Of a DNA stretch of 64,000 nt, positions 45,565 through 58,372 are shown piece after piece. The DNA lies in NCBI RefSeq assembly GCF_021021415.1, contig NZ_JAINWJ010000001.1, positions 248,001 to 312,000 on the forward strand. Direction: 5' to 3'. Source of the stretch: Martelella mediterranea. GTDB lineage: Bacteria; Pseudomonadota; Alphaproteobacteria; Rhizobiales; Rhizobiaceae. The position numbers were made by a program, and so were the translations under genes. The first letter of the stretch is position 1; each line of letters begins with the position of its first letter. A model generated the notes under the pieces. The model saw only the letters and a program-made list of their open reading frames with translations, ran no database searches and was not told where the DNA came from.

Positions 45565-45785
45565 GTGACCTAAACCTGGACAGGCCGCTGACAGTATGGG
45601 TAGTAGGCGTTCGGAGTATTCAGGTTCCGTCCAACAAGCAGGACACAGGCGGCAATTCCCTCGCTCGGTCGGAGAAAAAATAGCGCTCTATTCATATCGT
45701 TCTGAACATTGCTGGCACGTGACCGAGCCATTAATGCAGTGTCGAGTTGAGAGGTCGGATGCGTGAAGCCGTATGGTTGCGATCA
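45565..45785. other. Gene-free lower-GC stretch
   Basis: No gene, repeat or RNA is recognisable. Base composition drops below the flanking genes, as in the following nitrilase-family gene, and marks the left edge of a possibly transferred segment. Confidence 0.5.
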
Positions 45786-46622
45786 TCAATATCCTTTTCT
45801 ATCCCGGCTTCTGCTATCCGTCGTCATCTTCTCTCTATAAATTTCGCCCAAGCGCGCCTTTGCTCGCCACGGACGAGCCTTCTGAAGCGGGACATCGTAT
45901 CTAGGATCAAGTCGATCGAGAATGGAAGTTACGAAGCTTGTGTCGTTGGATACATCACAAAGGGCGGCCCATTTTCCATCTGGCCCTACAATCCCGGCAG
46001 GTCCCTTGTGTGCTTTCTGAGCGGGCGTCGACGCGCTGATCCATAGGCAATTCAGGCCTGCATGCGCTCTGAGCGCAATCTGAAAATGCTCGGGAATTCC
46101 GTATGATGAGAACAGTACTGCATCGGCTCCCAACCGTTCGTACTCCATGAAAACTTCGGGGAATTGGGACTCAATGCAGATCGCGCAGCCGAAGCGGAAG
46201 CCATCGACTTCAAAAACTATCGGATCGGCCCCCGGCGTGTACCAGCCGTTGATCTCGCTGTTCGAGAGGAACCTCTTGTCATACCTTGTCAACAGGTCGC
46301 CAGAATCCGAGAACACATAAAGGCTGTTGTGCGGGCGTTCCATTGCCGACAGCCTGTGCGCACCGCCAACGACCGCGAAAATACCGAGCATTCCGCAGAG
46401 TTCGGCAATGCTCCTCAACTCTTTCTCGTAACCGAACCAATCAAAGAAGCGCCAATCGTCCGGAGTGGCAATTTGCGCCTTCGAATATCCCGACAAGGCG
46501 CCTTCGCAGAAGCTGACGAGCCTGACACCTTCTGCAGCGGCATCCGAAATCACCTGTCGAATAAGTGCGGCGTTCGTTGATATGTCTTTTGAAACGGCAG
46601 TTTGGGCGGCGGCTATCTTCAC
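45786..46622 (-). CDS. Carbon-nitrogen hydrolase (nitrilase superfamily)
   Basis: A 278-residue nitrilase-fold amidohydrolase with the complete triad: Glu40 (FCEGAL), Lys116 (YDKRFL) and Cys149 (CAICIES). Such enzymes hydrolyse C-N bonds of omega-amides, N-carbamoyl amino acids or nitriles; no subfamily motif identifies the substrate. The gene stands alone between an EamA gene and an AcuI-type reductase. It is clearly lower in GC than its neighbours, with more AT-ending codons, suggesting recent acquisition. Confidence 0.85.
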   Translation of the reverse strand: MKIAAAQTAVSKDISTNAALIRQVISDAAAEGVRLVSFCEGALSGYSKAQIATPDDWRFFDWFGYEKELRSIAELCGMLGIFAVVGGAHRLSAMERPHNSLYVFSDSGDLLTRYDKRFLSNSEINGWYTPGADPIVFEVDGFRFGCAICIESQFPEVFMEYERLGADAVLFSSYGIPEHFQIALRAHAGLNCLWISASTPAQKAHKGPAGIVGPDGKWAALCDVSNDTSFVTSILDRLDPRYDVPLQKARPWRAKARLGEIYREKMTTDSRSRDRKGY

Positions 46623-46727
46623 ACATGCTCTCCTTCGCTCAGGCCTGTATTCTCGGCTTTTTCAGGTCCTTTAAGAACCTCGAAACTGCGCGATTGAGCA
46701 CCGGGGCTGCCAACAAGCCGAAATGGC

Positions 46728-47720
46728 CTACGCCACCTTCACGATCAGCCGTCCGCGCACCTTGCCGGCAAGAATGTCTTCGGCGGCCTGGGGCAGGCCC
46801 TGAAGGTCGATTTCGCCGGCGGTGACGAGGTCGATATGTTCCGGCGTCAGGTTGTTCTGCAACAGCCGCCACGCGGCCTCGCGGCGCTTTGGCGGCGCGA
46901 AGACGGAATCGACGCCGATCAGCGTGACCGCGCGCAGGATATGCGGCAGCACGGTCGCGGGAAGATCGGGCCCGCCGGCAAGGCCGCAGGCGGCCACCGC
47001 GCCGTCGCGCACCGTCTGCGCCAGAACATTGGCGAGCGTGGTCGAGCCGACGCTGTCAACGGCGCCGATCCAGCGCTCCTCCTGCAGCGGCCTTCCGGCT
47101 TCCGAAAGCGTCTTGCGGTCGATGAAATCCCTCGCGCCGAGCCGGCGCAGGTAATCATGGGTTTCCGACCTGCCGGTGGAGGCGGTCACATGGAAGCCGA
47201 GTGCGGCAAGCAGCGCCACCGCATAGGAGCCGACGCCGCCGGCCGCCCCCGTGACCAGCACGCTGCCGCCATCCTGAGACAGATTGCCCCAGGCGAGAAG
47301 CTGGTTGACGCAGAGTGCGGCCGTCACGCCCGCCGTGCCGATCGCCATCGCCTGACGCTGGTCGAAGCCTTCCGGCTGTTTCATCAGCCATTCCTGTTTC
47401 AGCCGCTGATAGGCCGAGAAAGCGCCCCACTCGGTCTCGGACAGGCCGGAGCCGGTGGCGATCACGCGGTCGCCGGGCTGAAACGAATCGCTTGCCGATT
47501 CGACGACCGTGCCGGCGATATCGATCCCCGGCACCATCGGAAACCGCCGCGCGATCCGGCCCTTGCCCGTGACCGAAAGCCCGTCCTTGTAGTTCAGGCT
47601 GGAATAGTCGACCCGCACCAGCACCGGCAGGGCGGGCAGGTCGTCGCGGGTCAGCTCCGTCATCTCGGCGGCGGGATGGTCCTTGTCGCGGATCAGCAGC
47701 GCGGGAAAGGTCTCGGTCAT
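46728..47720 (-). CDS. AcuI/YhdH-type acryloyl-CoA reductase-like oxidoreductase (MDR)
   Basis: A 330-residue medium-chain reductase without structural zinc. The N-terminal catalytic part contains YSSLNYKDGLSVTGKG (about 40-55) and the cofactor part VTGAAGGVGSYAVALLAALG (about 150-170). These are hallmarks of the YhdH/AcuI group, NADPH-dependent reductases of acryloyl-CoA in propionate-type metabolism or detoxification. Start ATG 47720 (GAGGAG upstream) rather than the adjacent GTG. Confidence 0.88.
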   Translation of the reverse strand: MTETFPALLIRDKDHPAAEMTELTRDDLPALPVLVRVDYSSLNYKDGLSVTGKGRIARRFPMVPGIDIAGTVVESASDSFQPGDRVIATGSGLSETEWGAFSAYQRLKQEWLMKQPEGFDQRQAMAIGTAGVTAALCVNQLLAWGNLSQDGGSVLVTGAAGGVGSYAVALLAALGFHVTASTGRSETHDYLRRLGARDFIDRKTLSEAGRPLQEERWIGAVDSVGSTTLANVLAQTVRDGAVAACGLAGGPDLPATVLPHILRAVTLIGVDSVFAPPKRREAAWRLLQNNLTPEHIDLVTAGEIDLQGLPQAAEDILAGKVRGRLIVKVA

Positions 47721-47789
47721 CACGGTCTCCTCGGGTTCGGCGATTTTGCACCGGAGAGTAACGAGGCGCGCGCGAAACGCAATCCGCCT

Positions 47790-48713
47790 TCAGGCGCGTG
47801 CTGCAACCCTTGCCGCCGCGATCCGCGCGGCGAGCGCGGCATTGTTCTTCACCAGCGCGATGTTGGCCTTCAGGCTGCGCCCTTCCGACAATTCGTTGAT
47901 CCGCGCCAGCAGGAACGGCGTCAGTTCCTTGCGGGCGATGCCGCGTTCCTCGGCCTCGCGCACCGCATCGTCGATGGTGCCGTCGATGAATTCCGGCGTC
48001 AGCGCATCGGCTTCCGGCACCGGATTGGCGATCAACATGCCGGTTCCGGTGGAAAGCCCGTCATGGGCGATCATGGCGGCGGCGATCTCCTCGGCGCTGT
48101 CCAGCCGGTGGTCGGCCTTGAAGCCGCTTGAGCGGGTGAAGAAGGCGGGAAAATCATCGCTGCGATAGGCGATCACCGGCACGCGCTGGGTTTCGAGATA
48201 TTCCAGCGTCTTCGCAATATCGAGGATCGATTTGACCCCGGCGCAGATCACCGTCACCGGCGTGCGGCCGAGCTCGGTCAGATCGGCGGAGATGTCGAAG
48301 GTCTGCTCCGCGCCGCGATGCACGCCGCCGACGCCGCCGGTGGCGAAGATCGGGATGCCAGCCAGTTCGGCGATCTTCATGGTCGCGGAAACCGTGGTGC
48401 CCGCCGTCTGTCGCTTGACGATCGCGACCGCGAGATCGCGGCCGGACGCCTTGACCACGCCGTCCTCCACCTTCGCAAGCCGCTCGATCACGTCGCGGTC
48501 GAGGCCGGCATGAAGCCTGCCGTCGATCACGGCGATGGTGGCCGGCACCGCGCCGTTTTCGCGCACCACCGCCTCGACACCGAGCGCGGTTTCGAGATTG
48601 GCGGGATAGGGCATGCCATGGGTGATGATGGTGGATTCCAGCGCCACGACGGGCTTGCCCTGTGCCAGCGCTTCCCGGACTTCCGTGCCGAGTACGATTT
48701 CGATATCAGACAC
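47790..48713 (-). CDS. psuG: Pseudouridine-5'-phosphate glycosidase
   Basis: A 307-residue PsuG/indigoidine A-like protein with the conserved VVALESTIITHGMPYP (catalytic Glu, about 23), VKASGRDLAV, IFATGGVGGVHRGAEQTFDISADL and CAGVKSILD. It splits pseudouridine 5'-phosphate to uracil and ribose 5-phosphate. Start is GTG 48713 (AAGGAG upstream), overlapping the psuK stop by 8 bases; this gives translational coupling and confirms the pathway. Confidence 0.92.
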   Translation of the reverse strand: MSDIEIVLGTEVREALAQGKPVVALESTIITHGMPYPANLETALGVEAVVRENGAVPATIAVIDGRLHAGLDRDVIERLAKVEDGVVKASGRDLAVAIVKRQTAGTTVSATMKIAELAGIPIFATGGVGGVHRGAEQTFDISADLTELGRTPVTVICAGVKSILDIAKTLEYLETQRVPVIAYRSDDFPAFFTRSSGFKADHRLDSAEEIAAAMIAHDGLSTGTGMLIANPVPEADALTPEFIDGTIDDAVREAEERGIARKELTPFLLARINELSEGRSLKANIALVKNNAALAARIAAARVAARA

Positions 48714-49836
48714 GTGCTTCTCCTTCGATTGGTGCGAGGCGGTGAAGATTGGCCTCGACAAAGTGTGGGGACATTTGCGGATGGACGCTCGCCGCGCTTT
48801 CGGTTGTCAGCGCCGCGATCAACGCGCCGCGCCGCACGGCCTCGTGCAGCGTGCCGCTATGCAGGTAATGGTGCAGGGTTCCGGCAATCATCGCATCCCC
48901 GGCTCCGGTCATATCGACGGGCCGGGCTTCGACCACCGGGACGAGGTTCACTGCGCCGCCATTGGCAACCACCGCGCCGAGCGCGCCGGACGTCAGGATG
49001 ACCGCGGAGGCGCCGGCTTCGATCAATGCCTTCGCGGCCTTCCCCATGCCATTGATATCTCTTGGAAAAGACGATTCAAGATAGGCTGAAGCCTCGTCCA
49101 GATTCAGAAACAGCAGGTCGACGCCCGAAAGGTCCTTCGGCAGCTTCTTCACTTTCGGCGTCGACACCGCGTCGATCGCGAGTTCGAACCGTCCCGCGCG
49201 CCTCTGCTCGATCAACGCGGCAAGGGTCGCGGCCGGCAGATTGCAATCGACAAAGACGAGCCTCGCGGCGGCAAGCGATGGAGCGGCGTTGGCGAGAAGC
49301 TCCGGCGTCATGCGGTCGAAGATCGCCATGTCGGCAATGCCATAGGCGAGGTCGCCGCCGGGCTCGAGAATGGCCGCATATTCCGCCGTCCGCTCCTCCG
49401 GCAACTGAAACAGATTGGCGACATCGATGCCGCGGGCGCCGAGATGCCGGGCGAGATCGCGCCCGCTTTCATCCGCGCCGACGGCGGAGACGAAGCTGAC
49501 GCCGGCACCGAGCGCGGCCAGGTTTTCGGCGACATTGCGGGCAACGCCGCCAAAACTGCGCATGCCCTCGACCGGATTGGAGGTGCCGGCGATCAGCGGC
49601 GCGCGGGCGATGTATTTGCGGTCGATCACCGCCCCGCCGACAACCGCCACCCGCCCCTCTTGCGGCAACAGATAGCCCCGCCCGAGAATATGGCCCTTCT
49701 CGGTAAGCCGCACCACATGCGCCGCCACGGCGGAACGCGACAGGCCGAGCTGATCGGCCATCTGCTGCTGGCCGGCAAACGGGTTCTCCCGGATCAGCGC
49801 CAACAGCGCCTGTTCGGCTTCGCTCAAATCGGACAT
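48706..49836 (-). CDS. psuK: Pseudouridine kinase with N-terminal winged-helix domain
   Basis: A 376-residue fusion. Residues about 1-60 form a winged helix-turn-helix (ENPFAGQQQMADQLGLSRSAVAAHVVRL in part). From about 62 (VAVVGGAVIDRKY) to the end is a PfkB kinase, with VDMTGAGDAMIAG near 320 as catalytic motif. It phosphorylates pseudouridine for PsuG. The DNA-binding domain suggests it also regulates its own operon, as in YeiI-type kinases. ATG 49836 follows AAGGGAAGGTG. Two ATAAC-N4-GTTAT palindromes lie 56-87 bases upstream. Confidence 0.88.
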   Translation of the reverse strand: MSDLSEAEQALLALIRENPFAGQQQMADQLGLSRSAVAAHVVRLTEKGHILGRGYLLPQEGRVAVVGGAVIDRKYIARAPLIAGTSNPVEGMRSFGGVARNVAENLAALGAGVSFVSAVGADESGRDLARHLGARGIDVANLFQLPEERTAEYAAILEPGGDLAYGIADMAIFDRMTPELLANAAPSLAAARLVFVDCNLPAATLAALIEQRRAGRFELAIDAVSTPKVKKLPKDLSGVDLLFLNLDEASAYLESSFPRDINGMGKAAKALIEAGASAVILTSGALGAVVANGGAVNLVPVVEARPVDMTGAGDAMIAGTLHHYLHSGTLHEAVRRGALIAALTTESAASVHPQMSPHFVEANLHRLAPIEGEARV

Positions 49837-49891
49837 GTCACCTTCCCTTGGCGCAGTGATGCGGGACGTTCCTTCGCGCGGAAGAATCCCC

Positions 49892-49923
49892 ATAACAATA
49901 GTTATACTAATAACATTTGTTAT
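49892..49923. promoter_or_regulatory. Tandem ATAAC-N4-GTTAT palindromes upstream of psuK
   Basis: ATAAC-AATA-GTTAT (49892-49905) and ATAAC-ATTT-GTTAT (49910-49923) have identical arms, centres 18 bases apart. They lie in the promoter region between psuK and icd. They are probable operators, and PsuK's own helix-turn-helix is the nearest candidate binder. Confidence 0.7.
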
Positions 49924-50069
49924 GCTGCCAATCCAGAGGCGGACCCTGCCCACACGCACTTTTCGCAAAGTTTCGGCGTGCCATGCCTTTTTTCCCCGCG
50001 ACCGCAATGCTATAGCCCTCGGGAAACGTTAAAACACGGGCTTTCAGGCCCCGCAGACGAGGAAGAAGC

Positions 50070-51284
50070 ATGACGAAGATCAAGGTGGCTAACCCGGTTG
50101 TCGATCTCGACGGCGATGAAATGACACGCATCATCTGGCAGTTCATCAAGGACAAGCTGATCCTGCCCTATCTCGACCTGCCGATCGAATATTACGACCT
50201 GTCGGTCCAGAACCGCGATGCCACCGACGACCAGGTCACCGTCGATGCCGCCAACGCCATCAAGAAGCACGGCGTCGGCATCAAATGCGCGACCATCACG
50301 CCGGACGAAGCCCGCGTCGAGGAATTCGGCCTGAAGAAGATGTGGCGCTCGCCGAACGGCACGATCCGCAACATCCTTGGCGGCGTGATCTTCCGCGAGC
50401 CGATCATCATGCAGAACGTGCCGCGCCTGGTGCCGGGCTGGACCCAGCCGATCATCGTCGGCCGTCACGCCTTCGGCGACCAGTACCGCGCAACCGATTT
50501 CAAGTTCCCCGGCAAGGGCAAGCTCACGATCAAGTTCGTCGGCGAGGACGGCCAGGAAATCGAGCATGAAGTGTTCGACGCCCCCTCCTCCGGCGTTGCC
50601 ATGGCGATGTACAACCTCGACGATTCGATCCGCGACTTCGCCCGCGCCTCTCTGAACTACGCCCTGATGCGCGGCGTTCCCTGCTACCTTTCCACCAAGA
50701 ACACCATCCTCAAGGCCTATGACGGCCGCTTCAAGGACCTGTTCCAGGAAGTCTATGAGGCTGAGTTCAAGGCCGAATACGAAAAGAAGAAGATCTGGTA
50801 CGAGCATCGCCTGATCGACGACATGGTCGCGGCCGCGCTGAAGTGGTCCGGCGGGTATGTCTGGGCCTGCAAGAACTATGACGGCGACGTTCAGTCCGAC
50901 ATCGTCGCCCAGGGTTTCGGCTCGCTCGGCCTGATGACCTCGGTCCTGATGACGCCGGATGGCAAGACGGTGGAAGCCGAAGCCGCCCACGGCACGGTCA
51001 CCCGTCACTACCGTCAGCACCAGAAGGGTCAGGAGACCTCGACCAACTCGATCGCCTCGATCTTCGCCTGGACCCGCGGTCTCGCCCATCGCGGAAAGCT
51101 GGACGACAACCAGGACCTGATCCACTTCGCCGAGACGCTGGAAAAGGTCTGCGTCGACACCGTCGAAAGCGGTCACATGACCAAGGACCTGGCGCTCTTG
51201 ATCGGCCCCGACCAGCCCTGGCTCTCCACCACCGCCTTCCTCGACAAGATCGACGAGAACCTCAAGAAGGCCATGGCCGCCTGA
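50070..51284 (+). CDS. icd: NADP-dependent isocitrate dehydrogenase
   Basis: A 404-residue enzyme of the eukaryotic-like homodimeric NADP-IDH class. It contains the phosphate/isocitrate segment [14 protein letters not shown] (about 92-105), the metal aspartates in [24 protein letters not shown] (about 250-273) and the NADP segment [11 protein letters not shown] (about 307-317). It oxidises isocitrate to 2-oxoglutarate in the TCA cycle. The ribosome site GAGGAAG precedes ATG. A strong terminator follows. Confidence 0.96.
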   Translation: MTKIKVANPVVDLDGDEMTRIIWQFIKDKLILPYLDLPIEYYDLSVQNRDATDDQVTVDAANAIKKHGVGIKCATITPDEARVEEFGLKKMWRSPNGTIRNILGGVIFREPIIMQNVPRLVPGWTQPIIVGRHAFGDQYRATDFKFPGKGKLTIKFVGEDGQEIEHEVFDAPSSGVAMAMYNLDDSIRDFARASLNYALMRGVPCYLSTKNTILKAYDGRFKDLFQEVYEAEFKAEYEKKKIWYEHRLIDDMVAAALKWSGGYVWACKNYDGDVQSDIVAQGFGSLGLMTSVLMTPDGKTVEAEAAHGTVTRHYRQHQKGQETSTNSIASIFAWTRGLAHRGKLDDNQDLIHFAETLEKVCVDTVESGHMTKDLALLIGPDQPWLSTTAFLDKIDENLKKAMAA

Positions 51285-51311
51285 GGCCGACGCCTTCAGC
51301 GATAACGACCG

Positions 51312-51338
51312 AAAACCCGGCCTTTGTGCCGGGTTTTT
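51312..51338 (+). terminator. Rho-independent terminator of icd
   Basis: AAAACCCGGC (51312-51321) pairs with GCCGGGTTTT (51328-51337) around CTTTGT, ending in a T-run. A classical terminator 28 bases after the icd stop. Confidence 0.93.
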
Positions 51339-51402
51339 GCTTGTGGACTTGCATTATCGCCGTCAATCAGCGAGAACATAAAAAGAACATCGGGAGACAC
51401 TC

Positions 51403-52023
51403 ATGAGCAAGATCACATTTTACACAAACCCGCTATCGCGCGCGCGGATCGCCCGCTGGATGCTGGAGGAAGTCGGGGCCGATTATGAGCCTCGCATCTT
51501 GACGTATAACGGCACGATGAAGGACCCCGCCTATCTGGCGATCAATCCCATGGGCAAGGTGCCGGCAATTGTCCATGACGACAAGGTGGTGACGGAGTGC
51601 GCCGCGATCTGCGCCTATCTCGCTGACGCCTTTCCCGAGGCCGGGCTTGCGCCGCCGCCCGCCGAGCGCGCTTCCTATTACCGCTGGCTGTTCTTCGCCG
51701 CGGGCCCGTTCGAAGCAGCCATCGTCAACAACAGTTTCGGCTTTGTCGTTCCCGCGGAACGGGAACGCTCGGTCGGCTACGGCAACTTCGAGCATGTCAT
51801 GGATACGCTCGATAATTTGTTGTCGCAGAACAAGTTCGTTGCCGGCGACAAGTTCACCGCCGCCGATGTCTATGTCGGCGCTCAGGTCGGCTGGGGCCTT
51901 CAATTCGGCACGATCGACAAACGCGATTCGTTTGCGGCCTATGCCGAACGCATTGCCGCCCGCCCGGCCTTCATTCGCGCGAGCAAGCTGGATGACGAGG
52001 CCGCCGCGCAGGCCCAAACCTGA
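51403..52023 (+). CDS. Glutathione S-transferase
   Basis: A 206-residue GST. The thioredoxin-like N-terminal domain (KITFYTNPLSRARIARWMLEEVG) has the putative activating Ser near residue 11 and the conserved GKVPAI (about 51-56). The all-helical C-terminal domain has KFTAADVYVG (about 150). It conjugates glutathione to electrophiles or serves as a reductase. Monocistronic between the icd terminator and a dioxygenase gene; GGGAGA lies upstream of ATG. Confidence 0.92.
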   Translation: MSKITFYTNPLSRARIARWMLEEVGADYEPRILTYNGTMKDPAYLAINPMGKVPAIVHDDKVVTECAAICAYLADAFPEAGLAPPPAERASYYRWLFFAAGPFEAAIVNNSFGFVVPAERERSVGYGNFEHVMDTLDNLLSQNKFVAGDKFTAADVYVGAQVGWGLQFGTIDKRDSFAAYAERIAARPAFIRASKLDDEAAAQAQT

Positions 52024-52172
52024 CTTGTCCAGTCAAACAGCCGGTGTAGAATGAAGCGATGATGATGAAGGCAACATTTTTTCCGCTGAACTGAGAACAC
52101 CGCCATGAGCGGATTTTCAGATTTGGTTTTAACGGGGCCGCGAGATGCGGCACCCGCAGGAGAAATGTTGAT

Positions 52173-52964
52173 ATGCCAGAACATCATTCTGTCGGCCTGA
52201 GCGACGCTCAGGTCTCATCCTTTATCAAAGACGGTTATGTGCGGGTCGATCAAGCCTTCAGCGCCGCGCTTGCGGAAGAGTGCCGCGCAGCGCTGTGGTG
52301 GGCGATGGGGTTGTCGCCGGACGCGCCGGAGGCCTGGACCGAACCGGTGATCCGGATCGGGTCGATGGCTGCGCCGCCCTTTGTGGAAGCCGCCAACACG
52401 CCGCGCCTTCAGCGCTGTTACGACCAGTTGGCGGGCAAGGGACGCTGGATCGCGCCCCGCGGCCTAGGCACCTTCCCGATCCGCTTTCCCTCGCCAACGC
52501 CTGCCGGCGATGACGGCTGGCATGTCGATGTCAGCTTCGGCTTCGACAATCCGGACTTCATGGAATGGCGCGCGAATGTGAAGAGCTCCGGACGGTCTCT
52601 CCTGATGCTGTTCCTGTTTTCCGATGTCGGGAAACACGACGCGCCCACCATCATCCGGGTCGGGTCGCACGCCGCAATCGCGCGGCAGCTTCTGCCGCAT
52701 GGCGAGGCGGGCCTGTCGCTGCGGGCGCTCTCGGCCGACGGCTACGCCTCGACCGCGGATTGCCCGGAAGTGGAGGCGACGGGACCGGCGGGCACGGTCT
52801 ATCTCTGCCATCCGTTCCTGGTGCACCGCGCCCAGCCGCATCGCGGCACGACGCCGCGTTTCATGGCCCAGCCGCCGCTGCTGCCGGTCGGCGAGTTCGA
52901 TCCGGCGCTTCCGCCCTCTCCGGTTCAGATCGCGATCCGGCGGGCTTGCGGGCTCACATTGTGA
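52173..52964 (+). CDS. Phytanoyl-CoA dioxygenase (PhyH)-family protein
   Basis: A 263-residue Fe(II)/2-oxoglutarate oxygenase-like protein. Iron ligands appear in WHVDVSFG (His and Asp, about 116-118) and the distal His in YLCHPFLVHRAQPHRG (about 210-225), with Arg of the 2-oxoglutarate site following. It would hydroxylate an unknown small substrate. ATG 52173 follows AGGAGA. Neighbours are unrelated, giving no substrate clue. Confidence 0.82.
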   Translation: MPEHHSVGLSDAQVSSFIKDGYVRVDQAFSAALAEECRAALWWAMGLSPDAPEAWTEPVIRIGSMAAPPFVEAANTPRLQRCYDQLAGKGRWIAPRGLGTFPIRFPSPTPAGDDGWHVDVSFGFDNPDFMEWRANVKSSGRSLLMLFLFSDVGKHDAPTIIRVGSHAAIARQLLPHGEAGLSLRALSADGYASTADCPEVEATGPAGTVYLCHPFLVHRAQPHRGTTPRFMAQPPLLPVGEFDPALPPSPVQIAIRRACGLTL

Positions 52965-52983
52965 TGCCGGATGGCGCCGCCGG

Positions 52984-56754
<3,771 letters not shown>

Positions 56755-56786
56755 CACTCATCTCCAGAATTTGAAGCCGCGAGATC

Positions 56787-56806
56787 ACATAAAGATATCT
56801 TTATGT
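56787..56806. promoter_or_regulatory. 20-bp perfect palindrome upstream of metH (SahR-type site)
   Basis: ACATAAAGATATCTTTATGT is perfectly self-complementary and lies 33 bases upstream of the metH start. Sequence and position resemble the operator reported for SahR, the ArsR-family S-adenosylhomocysteine sensor that controls metH and other methyl-cycle genes in Alphaproteobacteria (from memory). No sahR gene is in the window. Confidence 0.7.
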
Positions 56807-57016
56807 CAATATATAGCGACTGATTTCAAGCCTTTCAGCGCGCGCCGCAGCTGTCACCTATGTGCTTCATTGTTTGCGCATGATCAAGGACGATGCAAAT
56901 CAGAATTGTGATGATGGCCTGAGCGCGATATACCTTAATCGATCGACCCACGCCGCATTTTCCGGCGCGTCCGCATAGCATGGCCGGCTCCGGCCGCACA
57001 AATTGGAGGATTTGCC

Positions 57017-58273
57017 ATGAAGCCGAAGATCAATACGCTGGTCGCCCCGCCGCGCTGGATCAAGAGGCCCTATCACCGCGAATGGCTGATGCAGCAGGCA
57101 AACAACCTCTTCGATTACTTCCAGTATCGTTCGATCAATCCGAAGGGCGGCTTCTACGAATTCGACAAACACGGCAAGCCGACCGGCGGCGATAACCCGG
57201 TGCGCGGCATCCACACGACAACGCGCATGGTCCACTGCATGGCGATCGGCCATCTTCTCGGCCGGCCCGGCTGCGACGACCTGATGGACCACGGCATGAA
57301 TTATCTGTGGGAGCATCACCGCGACAAGCAGCATGGCGGCTATTTCTGGCAGGTCGACAATGACGGCCCGTGCGGAGAACCCACCAAGCAGGCCTATGGC
57401 CATGCCTTCGTGCTGCTGGCCGCCTCCTCCGCCAAGTTCGCCGGCCATCCGCTGGCCGACGCCATGATCGCGGACGTGACCGAGGTGATCAACACCCGCT
57501 TCTGGGAAGACAAGCATGGCGCGGTCGCCGAGGAGTTCGAGACCGACTGGACGCCGGTGCCCGGCTATCGCGGCCAGAACTGCAACATGCACATGACCGA
57601 AGCGCTGATGGAAGCCTATGAGGTGACCGGCGATGTCGAATACCTCACCAAGGCCAAGCGCATCGCCGAGCTGATCATCAAGAAGCACGCGACGGCGTGC
57701 GAATATCGCGTGGCCGAACACTTCACCGAAGACTGGAAGGTTGATTACAACTATTCCGGCAACGAGATGTTCCGCCCCTCCGGCACCACGCCCGGCCACT
57801 GGCTGGAATGGACCCGGCTTCTGCTCCAGCTCTACACGCTCACGGGCCGCTCGCATGAGTGGATGCCGAAGGCGGCGCGCGAACTGTTCGTCTCGGCCTT
57901 CAAGTTCGGCTGGGACTTCGAAAAGCGCGGCATCTTCTACACGCTCGACTGGAACAACCAGCCGAAGAACCGGGCGAAGCTCTGGTGGCCGCATGCCGAA
58001 GGCATCGGCGCCACCCACTTCCTCACCGCCCATTTCGGCGAGGACATGCATATGTATGCCTATCGCAAGCAGTGGAGCTTCATCGCCAACCACCTGCTCG
58101 ATCATGAAAACGGCGGCTGGCATGAGGAATTGTCTGAGGATCTGGTGCCGCAGGCCACGCTGTTTCCCGGCAAGAGCGATATCTATCACGCCCTTCAGGC
58201 CTGCCTCATTCCGCTCTACCCGGCCGTCGGCAGCCTCCCGGAGATGATCTTCCGGGATGTCAAGCAGCCCTGA
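57017..58273 (+). CDS. AGE-family sugar epimerase/isomerase
   Basis: A 418-residue (alpha/alpha)6-barrel protein of the N-acylglucosamine 2-epimerase/mannose isomerase/YihS family. Conserved histidines are seen in TTTRMVHCMAIGHLLG (about 68-83), EHHRDKQHGGYFW (about 97-109) and WWPHAEGIGATHFL (about 325-338). These are the general-acid/base positions of the family. It interconverts aldose and ketose or 2-epimers, but sequence alone does not separate mannose isomerase from GlcNAc epimerase. GGAGG precedes ATG; it stands alone. Confidence 0.87.
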   Translation: MKPKINTLVAPPRWIKRPYHREWLMQQANNLFDYFQYRSINPKGGFYEFDKHGKPTGGDNPVRGIHTTTRMVHCMAIGHLLGRPGCDDLMDHGMNYLWEHHRDKQHGGYFWQVDNDGPCGEPTKQAYGHAFVLLAASSAKFAGHPLADAMIADVTEVINTRFWEDKHGAVAEEFETDWTPVPGYRGQNCNMHMTEALMEAYEVTGDVEYLTKAKRIAELIIKKHATACEYRVAEHFTEDWKVDYNYSGNEMFRPSGTTPGHWLEWTRLLLQLYTLTGRSHEWMPKAARELFVSAFKFGWDFEKRGIFYTLDWNNQPKNRAKLWWPHAEGIGATHFLTAHFGEDMHMYAYRKQWSFIANHLLDHENGGWHEELSEDLVPQATLFPGKSDIYHALQACLIPLYPAVGSLPEMIFRDVKQP

Positions 58274-58372
58274 CGCCGCCATCCAAACTGCATGATTAGG
58301 GGACAGAATGATTGCGGGTCTGCCCGGCCCGCTCTATATAACGCTGCATAATCCCCATCTAAGGACGAAACA

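Noticed and set aside
56755-57016. Cobalamin or SAM riboswitch upstream of metH
   Set aside because: The leader is too short, with no B12-box or SAM-type stems; the long palindrome explains regulation better.
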